From Candidatus Woesearchaeota archaeon (GTDB lineage: Archaea > Nanobdellota > Nanobdellia > Woesearchaeales > GW2011-AR9): a stretch of 64,000 nucleotides of DNA. The stretch spans positions 1 to 64,000 of the forward strand of contig JABIJM010000007.1 of NCBI GenBank assembly GCA_018655525.1, in the 5' to 3' direction. This document shows positions 48,800 through 59,174 of this stretch, piece by piece. The position numbers and the translations under genes are program-made. The first letter of the stretch is position 1. The number at the start of each line of letters is the position of its first letter. Below the pieces are notes generated by a model. It was not told the origin of the DNA, made no database searches, and saw only the letters and a list, made by a program, of their open reading frames with translations.

Positions 48800-48815
48800 T
48801 GCCTCCCATAACAAA

Positions 48816-49088
48816 ATGAATCTCAATGAAGAAAAACTATCACGAGCTATAAGCGCGTATTCTAGACGGCATATTCTCCGTTTACTTGCAGACAAAGAAA
48901 TGAAAGTTAAAGATATTGCTGCTACAACTAAAATGTCAGTTTCACTAGCTTCTCGTCACTTAAAATTTCTTCATGATCTTGGTTTTTTAACAGTTAAGAA
49001 AAAAAGTCCATTCAAATTTTATTCTTTAAAAATCAAAGAATTAAAAAACCTTTTGGCACTCTATGATAAGGTGATAGATAAATTATGA
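48816..49088 (+). CDS. ArsR-like HTH regulator
   Basis: SRAISAYSRRHILRLLADKEMKVKDIAATTKMSVSLASRHLKFLHDLGFLTVKKK. Confidence 0.85.
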   Translation: MNLNEEKLSRAISAYSRRHILRLLADKEMKVKDIAATTKMSVSLASRHLKFLHDLGFLTVKKKSPFKFYSLKIKELKNLLALYDKVIDKL

Positions 49089-52000
49089 AAACAAAAAAAG
49101 GGGCAAGATGTGTACATAAAGAACGAATCATCCTACTCTGGGTAGTCTTTGCTGTAATCTTGTTATTTGTGTTAGCTTCACCTATCTCTTCATTTGAAAA
49201 TAAAAAAATTAGTTGGATTCAAGAATCTCTTAGTGGATTAGTTGGGCCTGGGAACTTATTAACAGGAGCAGTCATTGGGACGCAGGAGTATGGCACTTTT
49301 GCTGAGGGAGATGAGGATACTACTTTGTGGGATATTAATATCTCTTCTACAGGTAATAATCCAGATTCTGCTGTTGATTTAGTAATAAATTCGGAGGATC
49401 ACGTGTTTGTTGTAGGAAATGGAAGTAATTTACAAGGCATTACTACTGCTTCTGATTGGTGGATTAAATCTTTCCTTCCTGATGGGACTGAAAATACAAC
49501 CTGGGATATTAATGTAAGTGAAGGTCTTCCAGGAACAGCTGAAAGTGCAACTGGTGTTACTCTTGATTCAAATAATAACCTTTATGTTATTGGGTATCTC
49601 AATGATTTTGTTGATTTACCAAGTCAAAAAGATTGGGTAGTTAAAAAATATTTTTCCAATGCTACTGAAGACTTAAATTGGGATCTTGGATTTTCAAATG
49701 GAGATCCTCCAGCTGGTGATGACATCCCTTATGATGTTGCAAATGATTCTAATGATAATATTTTTGTTGTTGGAATGGGAACTAATTTAGATAGTGGAAG
49801 TAGTGGTGAGGATTGGTGGATCAAGAAAATGAATTCTAGTGGTGTAGAAAATACAAGTCATTGGGATTTAAATTTTACTTCAGATGGTACTCAGAGTGAT
49901 ATTGCTTATGCTTTAGCTGTAGATTCAAGTGATAATGTTTTTGTTGTTGGAACTGGAAATGGTTTAAATGCTCCTCCCGCTACTGGTGCAGATTGGTGGA
50001 TCAAGAAATTTGATTCTGATGGAACTGAAAATACAACTCATTGGGATCTTAATTATTCTAATGCTATTGGAGGAGATGAAATTGCATATGATATTGCTAT
50101 AGATTCTAATGGTAATGTTTTTGTTGTAGGGGTTGGTCAAAATTTAGCTGGTTTTACTTCTGGTTCTGATTGGTGGATCAAGAAATTTGATTCTGATGGA
50201 ACTGAAAATACAACACATTGGGATAAGAATTTTTCTGGTAGTGATAGTGCTTATGAATCTGCTTATGGAGTTACGGTAGATTCCAATGATGACGTTTATG
50301 TTGTTGGTGCATTTGTTGCTGGTAATAATGCTGCCAATACAGAATGGTTAATTAAGAAATTTTTAGCTAATGGAACGGAAGACACATCAAGTTGGAATTT
50401 AACTAATACTTCTGCACGATCTTTTGATGATACCGCTTATGCGGTTGCTGTTAACTCAGAAAATAATGTAACTGTCGTTGGAGAAGTATATGACATTGAT
50501 TTAGAAACAAAAGGTTATGATTGGTGGATAAAGAGTTATGAAGGAAATTTTACTGCTGCTGAATCTCCTTCTGCTCCTGTAGGAACGTTAGGAAACTTTT
50601 TTGATGATTTCACCAATAGTCCAAACGCCACACACTATCAGAATGAAACTCTTCAAGCTATAGAAATGACTTTTGAACATGATTCAACAAATGAAGTGAT
50701 AACTTTCAATGCTTCTGTTGTGGGTGGTCGTTCAACTCACGAATTGTTTACGCTTGAAAATATTACGATGGCAGACTTTAACGCTACTGTAAATATTACT
50801 ATTGAGAATACTTCTAGTTCACTTTCTGCTTCTACTTTTGTAACTGCATCTTTAGCTTTAATCAACCAGAGTGATTCTGATTTTTTTAATGGTTGTCAAG
50901 TTAATATTGATGATACAGGAGAAACAACGTTATCAGCAGCAAATACAACAGGTGGATTTTCATCAAATCTTTCAGAAACAAATGTTGCTCCAAATGGTAC
51001 GATGTATATGGAATTTTATAGTGATACAAATCTTTTAAACTGTACTTATGATGGACAAGAAGCTTCTATTCTTGTGGAAATGGATACAGAATTCGCTTTT
51101 GGGGTTCGTGCTGATATAGCACCAGGAACACCGACTGGTGATGTGAATATTACTTTTGATGAATTAAATTATTCTTTAGGGAAAATAGTGCCTGCTGAAA
51201 GTGTAGATTGTGGATTAATTGCAACTGATACAACTATGAATCAAGATGTTACTACTATTGATACTTGTTTCTCAATAATATCGGATGATATTTCCTTAGA
51301 TTGTGCTGGTTACTCAATTGAATTTGCAACAACAAGTGAGGGACATGGAGTAAATATTACTGGAAGAGATAATGTAACTGTAGAAAATTGTGTGATTGAA
51401 GAAGGTGCTGCAAATGGTATTTCTGCTGTTCTTGTTGAATCTTCTGCGAATATAACCCTTCAAAATAATAATATCACAACAATTGGTGATTCTGTAGTGG
51501 GGATTGAATCTGGTGATAATACAAATTTAAGTAATTATATTGATAATAATATTACCACCACAAATAATGGTTATACTATTTACATCGCTGGTCAAGATAA
51601 TAATATTACTGATAATATTTTAACAGCTACCACCGGTGCAGGTATACGAGTTCTTTGGGCAAATGGAGATCGTGGAATTTACCAAGGAAATACCATTGTT
51701 GGAAACCCAGCAAGTGCAATTGGAATTGAAATTGATGGACAAAATAATTCTATCCTTAATAATGATATCTTTGTAGATGGAACAAGTGCGTGGTCAATAA
51801 GATTAAGTTCATCGGATTTTAATTTAATTGATTCAAATAATTTGACAGCAACAAATACAGGTGGGATTGGAATTTATATGATTGGGACGTCTGATAATAA
51901 TACATTAATTAATAATAATATTACTGCATCAACAGTAAATGAACTTGAACTTAGTGATGAAACTGGCGATTCTTATACTAATGTTTTAATTTATAATAAT

Positions 52001-55000
52001 TCATTTGGTCAAATTAACTGGACAAAAACAAACTTAACGACAGCTCAAAATTTAAGTGTTGGTATTACGGTTTTTCTAGAGGATAATAACATTGGTGTTT
52101 TAGATGATGAAACAAATATGCAGAATCTTAATACTTCTGCAGAAATTCAATTATTTGGACTAACCTCTTATACTTCCACTCCTCAATTATTGAAGAACGG
52201 TGTTAGATGTGATAATGGAGATTCTTGTAACATTAGTTTTGATGCTACAAATGATATCCTTTATGCTAATGTTAGCTCATTTAGTAATTATACCACTTTA
52301 ACCAATGACGTAATCTGTGGAAATCTTACCTCTGATACGACTATGAGTCAAGATTTGACAAATGATTCCTCTTGTTTTACCTTTGGTGCAAGTGATATCA
52401 CGTTGGATTGTGCTGGGTACCAGGTTAATAGTACAGGCGAAATCTCTCTTAGTGCCGTATTTATGGATAATACTATTAATACTCCTACTTATGAAAATAT
52501 AACTCTCCAAAATTGTGACTTTCGTCATTTCCCCAATAATATCATATTTCTTTCAGTTAATCACAGTCGTGTCTCTAATATCACTTTGGTAAATGGATCT
52601 TCCGGTTTTGACGTTTTTAATTCTACTATTGAAAATATAACTGCAATAAGTGGAAATATGGATATTATTTTAGGAAATTTAAGCACTTTTGAAAATATTA
52701 ATTTAACCAACGATAGCGTGTTCGGTGTATTTGAAAGTTACGAAAGTATCTTTCACAATATCACTGTTGTTCAAACAAGTGATAACGCAATATCTCTAAC
52801 AAGTTTTGAAAATAATAATTTAACAGACATTACTATTTACAATGTTTCAGATACAGGTAATGATGGTGTTCTACTTGCTTCTTCTGGGGTTCATAGAAAT
52901 AATTTTGAAAGAATTACAATTCAGAATAGTGCAGTTAAATCAGTAGGTCTTGCTTCTGGGGATAATAATACCTTTTTCAATAGCACTTTTTCAAATATTA
53001 CAGAAGGTTTTGTACTTACTGGTTCATCTGCTGGTAATATTTTCACTAATGTTGAAATTAATGTTTCCGGAATTGGTGTTTTAAGTATGGATGATACAAG
53101 TTCAGGAAACAACACCTTAATGTATAATAATTCTTTTGGTTTAATCAATTGGACAAAAACGAGCTTGGTTACACTTCAGAATTTAAGTGTTGGGACTACC
53201 ATTTTCTTAGAAAATAATACAGTAGGAGTATTAGATGACGAAGATAATATGGATCAATTAAACACTTCGTCTAAAATAGAATTACATCTTCTCAATTATT
53301 CCGAGACACCTCAATTATTGAAGAATGGTGTAAGATGTGATAATACCAATGCCTGTAATATTAGTTATAGTAGCATAACGAAAGTTCTTTCTGCTGACAT
53401 CTCTTCCTTTAGTAATTATACCACTCAAGATGCAGTCCCAGACACTACAACTCCAACAATTACCGTAGAATATCCTACAAACAATTCCAAACAAAATGAA
53501 ACCACCATTGCTTTAAACTTTACAGTAGCTGATGATGAATCAGTTGATGCTTGTTGGTACAGTTTAGATGATGGGGCAAATACAACAATTGCAAGTTGTG
53601 CTAACACAACAATTACACCAGGACGAGGACCACACAACCTTACTGTTTATGTCAATGATACCTCTAATAATATGAATAATTCTGGACGAATTAATTTTAC
53701 AATTAATAATTTCCCTACATTAAGTAATTTAGTTCTTAACACGACTGACCAAACAACAAATAATACAAACCAAAATCTTACTGCCTCTTGGACAAGTAGT
53801 GATGAAGATGGAGATAGTATTCGTAATATTACAAATTGGTTGTTGAATGGTTCTTCAATAGCAGTACTTTATCTTCCATTTGAAGGTGGTTCAAACAGCA
53901 CATTCACAAAAGATTATTCCACTTTTAGTAATAATGCAACAGTAAGTGGTGCAACCTATAATATCACTGGTTTCAAGAACTCACATGGGTCCTACCAACT
54001 TGATGGAATTGATGATTACCTGAATGTAAGTCATAATGAAAGTCTTAACATCACTGAAGAAATTACAATTATGTTCTGGGTACAAGATCCTGTTAGTGAA
54101 TGGGGGGATAATTATACAGAAACAAGTCTTACTGCAACGTATGCTAATACCGGGTGTACTACGACCGATTATTCGGGTTCTGATGATGCTATGAGAACAG
54201 CAACTTTAGGATTTGATTTTCCTTTCTTTGATAGAAACATAAGTGATACAGATACAGTTTATATGGATACTAATGGGCGTATAAGTTTTGATGATAGTAC
54301 TTCTGATTTTGGTCCAGATGCTACTGAAATGCAAAATGAAGAAAACATCGCTGCAAATTGGCAGGATTACGGTGGTGCTAGTGAGAATAATGAACATATT
54401 TGTACAAACCAAGGAGTTGCACCAAACAAATGGGCTTCTTTTGCATGGGATAGTTCATTTTATAATGGTGCTGGCACTGTTCAGGCAGAGATTATTCTTT
54501 ATCAAAATGGGACCATCGACATTATCTATGGTACTATTGCTGCTCACGCCGATACGTGGTATCGTGGGATCAGTAATGGAACTGGATCAGATTATGCTTA
54601 CACTACTGATACTACATTAAGTGGAGCAGAAAGTAACACTGCTTTTAGATACACTCCTCCAGCTATAGTTGCGGCTGAAGGATCTGAAACTTCTAATCGG
54701 ACATTAGTAAGTAAAGCTGGGAGTTATACAATACAAATGAAAAATATGACGGTCTCTGCATATATCAATGGAACTGATGAAGATAGTGTTACCTTAACCA
54801 TTGATAAAAATTGGACACACCTAGCAATGACATATAATGGTAGCGATTTGAAATTATACAAAAACGGTGCATTAGCAAATAACACGAGTTTCTCTGCTAC
54901 AATTGAATCATCAATTAGCGATGTAATCATTGGAGATTTAATTAATGGATCTATGGATGAGGTTTATATCTTCAATCGTAGCCTCTCTGCTAATCAAATT

Positions 55001-57088
55001 TCTGCAATGTACAATAACCAAACAGATATAATTGTTTCTCAAGAAACTTCAGAGGATGATAATTGGACTGTTGAAGTTACACCTAATGATGGTTTTGCAG
55101 ATGGAGAAACAAGCAGTTCTGGTGAACTAATTGTTCTTGCTGATAATAACCCTACAATTCTTGATCTTATTCCAGCACTTAATTCACAATATAACACATT
55201 AGAAACTATTGAAATTGCAGTAAATGTTACTGATGATGTAAGTGTTTCGCAAGTGTATGCAAACGTAAGTCTTTCTAATGGAACTATTGAAGAGGTAGAA
55301 TTAAGTTTTGATAGTAACAACAGGTACAATAACACCTATACAATTCCAGTTTCAGTAGGTGGAATATATAATATAACATTTATTGCAAATGATACGGCAG
55401 GAAATTATAATACGACAAACATTACAAATTTTACAGTTGTTTTTACAGATACAGACAGTGATGGGTCTGATGACCTTGCAGACACATTAATTGGAAATGA
55501 ATCAGATATTTTAACACAAGGAATTTCTGGATTGAATATTACGGTTGGTGGAAATCAATCAAACGGAACTTTCACAGGTGTTCATGAAGTCTTGTTCTAT
55601 AATGAAACTACTTTATTCATCAACTTTACGCATAACTTTAGTTCTTCAGGATTGAATTTAAGTAACTTTACAATAAACTTTACTTCAACTTCATTAGTAA
55701 TGAACTTTAGTGAACAAATTCAATCTGAATATAATAAAACTTTTTATTTTCCAGATAATGGTTATACTTCCATTTGTGTAGAGAACGCAGAAATCAATTC
55801 AGATGCAGATATTAGTTCCGGTTGTAATGGAGATGATGAAACTAATTTTGATACTTGTCTTGGAGTTAGCACGGGAACTACAATTAATAGTATTACGTGT
55901 TATGATAATGGTACTACCATTACAATTCAAAACTTAAGTTTTTCTGGAATCAGGGGAACTACAACTTCCGCTGCAGTTACTCCGCCTGCAGCTGATTCTG
56001 GAAGTCCTGGTGGGTCTCCAGGTAGTAGTTTACCACCTTCAACTGATGCTAGCGAATCTTCTGATTCTACCGATACAGAAGGTTCTAATTCAGAAACCTC
56101 TGATGCTACAGATTCGTCTGGACCAACAGGTGCAGCTGTTACACCTCAAGGATCTTCAAATCTTGCAGGACGTGCATTCTTTGGTGACTTTGGTGAATAT
56201 TCCGAACAATTTGGACGTTATATCTTAACAGGAATATTAGCAGTTCTAGCACTTGGAACATTCACTTATGGTGGAAGAAAAATTCATCATAAAATCAAAC
56301 ATCGACACACTTTAATTCATAAACCTATGGAACGTGCTCCCGAAATGGACTTAAGATTAGTACCAATGACATTAATTGATTCCAAAGAACCAATGGGTGA
56401 CAAAATTAATAATATTAACAAACAACTTGCAGCATTACAGATTGATGAAGTCCCAATACCTAAGAATAAAAAACGATCTTTAAGATTATTCAAGAATAAT
56501 ACCAAAGAAGTTGTTCTTGCAAATGAACTTCAAAATTTAAATAACGAAATCCACGGTTATGATAAACCTCAAGTTATTGATGAACCTTTAGGAAAACAGG
56601 AATGGGATAATCAATTAGAAGAAATTGAAATTAAACTTGATAATGTTAATCAAAAATCTTCAGTAAAACCAAAAAAGAAAAAATCTTTTTCAAGATTCTT
56701 TCAACGAAATACGAAAGAAGTCGTTTTAGCTAATGAACTTCAAAAATTAGATAACGAGATTCATGGTTATGAAAAATCTAAAGTAATTAATGAACCTCAG
56801 GTGAAACAAGAATGGGATACGCGTTTAGAACAAATTGAAAAAGAACTTGGAACAGTCAATGTTGATTTTGGTAAAGGAAGAGTTGTTACAAAAATCGCTG
56901 AATCTAAAGATGATTTTGGAGATACTCAAAATGCTCTCTTGAATAAAGAATTAGACCATATCTCTCAGAAATTACAAGGGAAAGAACCATTCCCTTCAAA
57001 ATTTAATAATCCTAAAACTCAAGAAAATGCTGGGGGATCTGAACTTGAAGAACTTGAGCGAGAAATTAAAAAGTTAAAAGAGATGTAA
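49085..57088 (+). CDS. 2,667-aa mosaic surface protein with C-terminal TM and cytoplasmic tail
   Basis: N-terminal beta-propeller-like repeats (DSNDNVFVVG..DWWIKKFDSDGTENTTHWDLN), two right-handed beta-helix blocks, LamG-like region, Ser/Thr stalk, TM ILTGILAVLALGTFTYGG, charged tail repeats. Confidence 0.85.
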   Translation: MKTKKGARCVHKERIILLWVVFAVILLFVLASPISSFENKKISWIQESLSGLVGPGNLLTGAVIGTQEYGTFAEGDEDTTLWDINISSTGNNPDSAVDLVINSEDHVFVVGNGSNLQGITTASDWWIKSFLPDGTENTTWDINVSEGLPGTAESATGVTLDSNNNLYVIGYLNDFVDLPSQKDWVVKKYFSNATEDLNWDLGFSNGDPPAGDDIPYDVANDSNDNIFVVGMGTNLDSGSSGEDWWIKKMNSSGVENTSHWDLNFTSDGTQSDIAYALAVDSSDNVFVVGTGNGLNAPPATGADWWIKKFDSDGTENTTHWDLNYSNAIGGDEIAYDIAIDSNGNVFVVGVGQNLAGFTSGSDWWIKKFDSDGTENTTHWDKNFSGSDSAYESAYGVTVDSNDDVYVVGAFVAGNNAANTEWLIKKFLANGTEDTSSWNLTNTSARSFDDTAYAVAVNSENNVTVVGEVYDIDLETKGYDWWIKSYEGNFTAAESPSAPVGTLGNFFDDFTNSPNATHYQNETLQAIEMTFEHDSTNEVITFNASVVGGRSTHELFTLENITMADFNATVNITIENTSSSLSASTFVTASLALINQSDSDFFNGCQVNIDDTGETTLSAANTTGGFSSNLSETNVAPNGTMYMEFYSDTNLLNCTYDGQEASILVEMDTEFAFGVRADIAPGTPTGDVNITFDELNYSLGKIVPAESVDCGLIATDTTMNQDVTTIDTCFSIISDDISLDCAGYSIEFATTSEGHGVNITGRDNVTVENCVIEEGAANGISAVLVESSANITLQNNNITTIGDSVVGIESGDNTNLSNYIDNNITTTNNGYTIYIAGQDNNITDNILTATTGAGIRVLWANGDRGIYQGNTIVGNPASAIGIEIDGQNNSILNNDIFVDGTSAWSIRLSSSDFNLIDSNNLTATNTGGIGIYMIGTSDNNTLINNNITASTVNELELSDETGDSYTNVLIYNNSFGQINWTKTNLTTAQNLSVGITVFLEDNNIGVLDDETNMQNLNTSAEIQLFGLTSYTSTPQLLKNGVRCDNGDSCNISFDATNDILYANVSSFSNYTTLTNDVICGNLTSDTTMSQDLTNDSSCFTFGASDITLDCAGYQVNSTGEISLSAVFMDNTINTPTYENITLQNCDFRHFPNNIIFLSVNHSRVSNITLVNGSSGFDVFNSTIENITAISGNMDIILGNLSTFENINLTNDSVFGVFESYESIFHNITVVQTSDNAISLTSFENNNLTDITIYNVSDTGNDGVLLASSGVHRNNFERITIQNSAVKSVGLASGDNNTFFNSTFSNITEGFVLTGSSAGNIFTNVEINVSGIGVLSMDDTSSGNNTLMYNNSFGLINWTKTSLVTLQNLSVGTTIFLENNTVGVLDDEDNMDQLNTSSKIELHLLNYSETPQLLKNGVRCDNTNACNISYSSITKVLSADISSFSNYTTQDAVPDTTTPTITVEYPTNNSKQNETTIALNFTVADDESVDACWYSLDDGANTTIASCANTTITPGRGPHNLTVYVNDTSNNMNNSGRINFTINNFPTLSNLVLNTTDQTTNNTNQNLTASWTSSDEDGDSIRNITNWLLNGSSIAVLYLPFEGGSNSTFTKDYSTFSNNATVSGATYNITGFKNSHGSYQLDGIDDYLNVSHNESLNITEEITIMFWVQDPVSEWGDNYTETSLTATYANTGCTTTDYSGSDDAMRTATLGFDFPFFDRNISDTDTVYMDTNGRISFDDSTSDFGPDATEMQNEENIAANWQDYGGASENNEHICTNQGVAPNKWASFAWDSSFYNGAGTVQAEIILYQNGTIDIIYGTIAAHADTWYRGISNGTGSDYAYTTDTTLSGAESNTAFRYTPPAIVAAEGSETSNRTLVSKAGSYTIQMKNMTVSAYINGTDEDSVTLTIDKNWTHLAMTYNGSDLKLYKNGALANNTSFSATIESSISDVIIGDLINGSMDEVYIFNRSLSANQISAMYNNQTDIIVSQETSEDDNWTVEVTPNDGFADGETSSSGELIVLADNNPTILDLIPALNSQYNTLETIEIAVNVTDDVSVSQVYANVSLSNGTIEEVELSFDSNNRYNNTYTIPVSVGGIYNITFIANDTAGNYNTTNITNFTVVFTDTDSDGSDDLADTLIGNESDILTQGISGLNITVGGNQSNGTFTGVHEVLFYNETTLFINFTHNFSSSGLNLSNFTINFTSTSLVMNFSEQIQSEYNKTFYFPDNGYTSICVENAEINSDADISSGCNGDDETNFDTCLGVSTGTTINSITCYDNGTTITIQNLSFSGIRGTTTSAAVTPPAADSGSPGGSPGSSLPPSTDASESSDSTDTEGSNSETSDATDSSGPTGAAVTPQGSSNLAGRAFFGDFGEYSEQFGRYILTGILAVLALGTFTYGGRKIHHKIKHRHTLIHKPMERAPEMDLRLVPMTLIDSKEPMGDKINNINKQLAALQIDEVPIPKNKKRSLRLFKNNTKEVVLANELQNLNNEIHGYDKPQVIDEPLGKQEWDNQLEEIEIKLDNVNQKSSVKPKKKKSFSRFFQRNTKEVVLANELQKLDNEIHGYEKSKVINEPQVKQEWDTRLEQIEKELGTVNVDFGKGRVVTKIAESKDDFGDTQNALLNKELDHISQKLQGKEPFPSKFNNPKTQENAGGSELEELEREIKKLKEM

Positions 57089-57111
57089 TTTTAAGAATAT
57101 TTCTAAAAAAA

Positions 57112-57639
57112 TTAATTTAATCCAACAACATTAATTTTGCAACTACAAGGAAACTTCTTAGAAGCACGAGACATAGCTTCTTTTCCTACTTTTGTATTTG
57201 CTTTGTTAACACGTACTTCAACTAATACTTGACCTTCTTTTACACGTGCAGCACAACCAATGGATTTACCATAAGATTTCTTCATACCTGTGGATAAACG
57301 GTCAGCACCTGCTCCTGAAGCTAATGCATTTTCTCTAAGAACGTGATGAGGATATACTTTAATACGTAAATGATATTCTTTTTTACCAAGAGTCCTTTCT
57401 AATAACCTGTTTGAAGTCATCCTAGATGATTCAAGAGCGTTACTTCGTATGTTCATAGCTCTTGTAGATTTTAATTGTATTACGGTATCAAATTCTTTAC
57501 TGGGATCACCCATATCAAACTTAATTACATTCATATGAGGAAATCCACCACGTACGAAGTTTTTAGTTGTATATTTACTAACTCTTGTATAAGGTCGTTC
57601 AAGTTTCTGATATGCTGCGAATTTACGTAATTTAGCCAT
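57112..57639 (-). CDS. rpl10e: 50S ribosomal protein L10e (L16/uL16 family)
   Basis: MAKLRKFAAYQKLERPYTRVSKY...YHLRIKVYPHHVLRENALASGAGADRLSTGM. Confidence 0.95.
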   Translation of the reverse strand: MAKLRKFAAYQKLERPYTRVSKYTTKNFVRGGFPHMNVIKFDMGDPSKEFDTVIQLKSTRAMNIRSNALESSRMTSNRLLERTLGKKEYHLRIKVYPHHVLRENALASGAGADRLSTGMKKSYGKSIGCAARVKEGQVLVEVRVNKANTKVGKEAMSRASKKFPCSCKINVVGLN

Positions 57640-57794
57640 ATTTAGGCTTAATAAGATGGGTCCTTTATAAATATTTTGGCATATAGTGTGTTAATTCACT
57701 AATTGGTGTGTTTATTACAAATATTAAGCAAATTTTATACATCTGTGAATTAGCCAAACAAAAGAAATATATAACCTCATAAAATAGGTTCTTT

Positions 57795-58175
57795 ATGCAG
57801 AAAAACAAATATTTACAATTTTACCTATTATTTGTGTTATTACTTGCAATTTTAGAATTGGTTGATAATTCTGCAGATTTCATAAATTATAATCTTCCTT
57901 TATTCTCAGTAGGTATTACCGTATTATTTTTTGTTTTCTTTTTTGTTAATATTTTAGCTTTTCTTTACTTTAGACATTCTAATCTTTCAAAACTAACCTT
58001 AATTCTTCCCTTATATTACATATTTGGAGGCCTATTTACATTAGGTATAGGTTTCTTTTTATCATTAAATAATTTGTCAACAAGTTCCATTCTTCAAGGT
58101 TTAACTATATCTAGTATTACTTTTTCTTTATTAGAAATCATTTTCGCTTCTTACCTTTACAAAAAGTTATTGTGA
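57795..58175 (+). CDS. Hypothetical membrane protein
   Basis: Four hydrophobic segments. Confidence 0.6.
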   Translation: MQKNKYLQFYLLFVLLLAILELVDNSADFINYNLPLFSVGITVLFFVFFFVNILAFLYFRHSNLSKLTLILPLYYIFGGLFTLGIGFFLSLNNLSTSSILQGLTISSITFSLLEIIFASYLYKKLL

Positions 58176-58616
58176 ATAAAATTCATTAAGTAACTTTTCA
58201 TTTACCATTCCCATTGAATATGAAAGGTGATCTAATTTTTTTGATTCAATAAATTTGATGAATTTTTCTTGCTTTTCTTGTTTCCATGTTTCAAATAATT
58301 TAGCAGTCGGACACATGTAATTCAACTCGCAATGGCCGACTCGCAAATCCTTTCCATCATTTAATGCAGGATGTAATGGACAAAGTAATTGTTTGTTACT
58401 TTCAATTAAATTCCTACATACACCATAACGTAAATCATATGCCGGCATTCTATCTCTAAAGGCATGTAAACTAATTTCTTTATGAGGATCAACTGTTTTG
58501 AATTCTGTTGTGTTTAATTCAATTGCTTTCTGGATCATTTTTTTAGAAAGAAAATCGTGGCCACAACATCCCATGCATCCACCATTTAATTGACACAATT
58601 TTGATGATGTGCTCAT
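58167..58616 (-). CDS. Hypothetical Cys-rich protein
   Basis: LNGGCMGCCGHDF...CRNL...CPLHP...GHCELNYMCPTA. Confidence 0.65.
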   Translation of the reverse strand: MSTSSKLCQLNGGCMGCCGHDFLSKKMIQKAIELNTTEFKTVDPHKEISLHAFRDRMPAYDLRYGVCRNLIESNKQLLCPLHPALNDGKDLRVGHCELNYMCPTAKLFETWKQEKQEKFIKFIESKKLDHLSYSMGMVNEKLLNEFYSQ

Positions 58617-59167
58617 TGATGATTCTCCTTATTGTGAGTTTGTAAAAAATCTTTTAATTTTTTTAATGCAATATCTCTATGACTCACTTGATTTTTTTCA
58701 GAAATTTCCATCTCTGCAAATGTTTGATTATGGTCCTGTGGTTGAAAAATAGGGTCAAATCCAAAACCTTCCTTTCCTCGTGGTGAAACAATTTTACCTT
58801 TGATTTCTCCAGTGAAAAAATGAGTGTCTTTACCGTTAGAATATCCAATTACCGCCTTTACTGAAGCATTGTGATTTTTATGGTGTAATACTAAATCTGC
58901 AATCCCTTCTCTTCCAATTGATTCTAACATCCATTTTACTAAAGGACCTGGAAACCCATTCATACATTCAAGATATAAAGAAACATCTTCAATAAAAAAT
59001 TCTCCCTCATTATTTTTACACGCTTCCTTAAGTTTCGCTTCAATAATCTTTTGAGGATCTAAAGATTGAATCTCTGGAAGATCCAACTCTACGCTATTAA
59101 TGTCTGGAAGAATTAATCTTGCTTCAGCAAGTTTGTGTTTGTTTCCTGTAATAAAGTAGATTGTCAT
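58613..59167 (-). CDS. rdgB: XTP/dITP diphosphatase (RdgB/HAM1)
   Basis: YFITGNKHKLAEA, FIEDVSLYL, GFPGPLVKW, GFGFDPIF. Confidence 0.93.
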   Translation of the reverse strand: MTIYFITGNKHKLAEARLILPDINSVELDLPEIQSLDPQKIIEAKLKEACKNNEGEFFIEDVSLYLECMNGFPGPLVKWMLESIGREGIADLVLHHKNHNASVKAVIGYSNGKDTHFFTGEIKGKIVSPRGKEGFGFDPIFQPQDHNQTFAEMEISEKNQVSHRDIALKKLKDFLQTHNKENHQ

Positions 59168-59174
59168 TTAATGT

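Noticed and set aside
52298-52528. Minus-strand ORFs inside the giant surface gene
   Set aside because: Antisense to repeat-rich coding sequence; no start-site or composition support.
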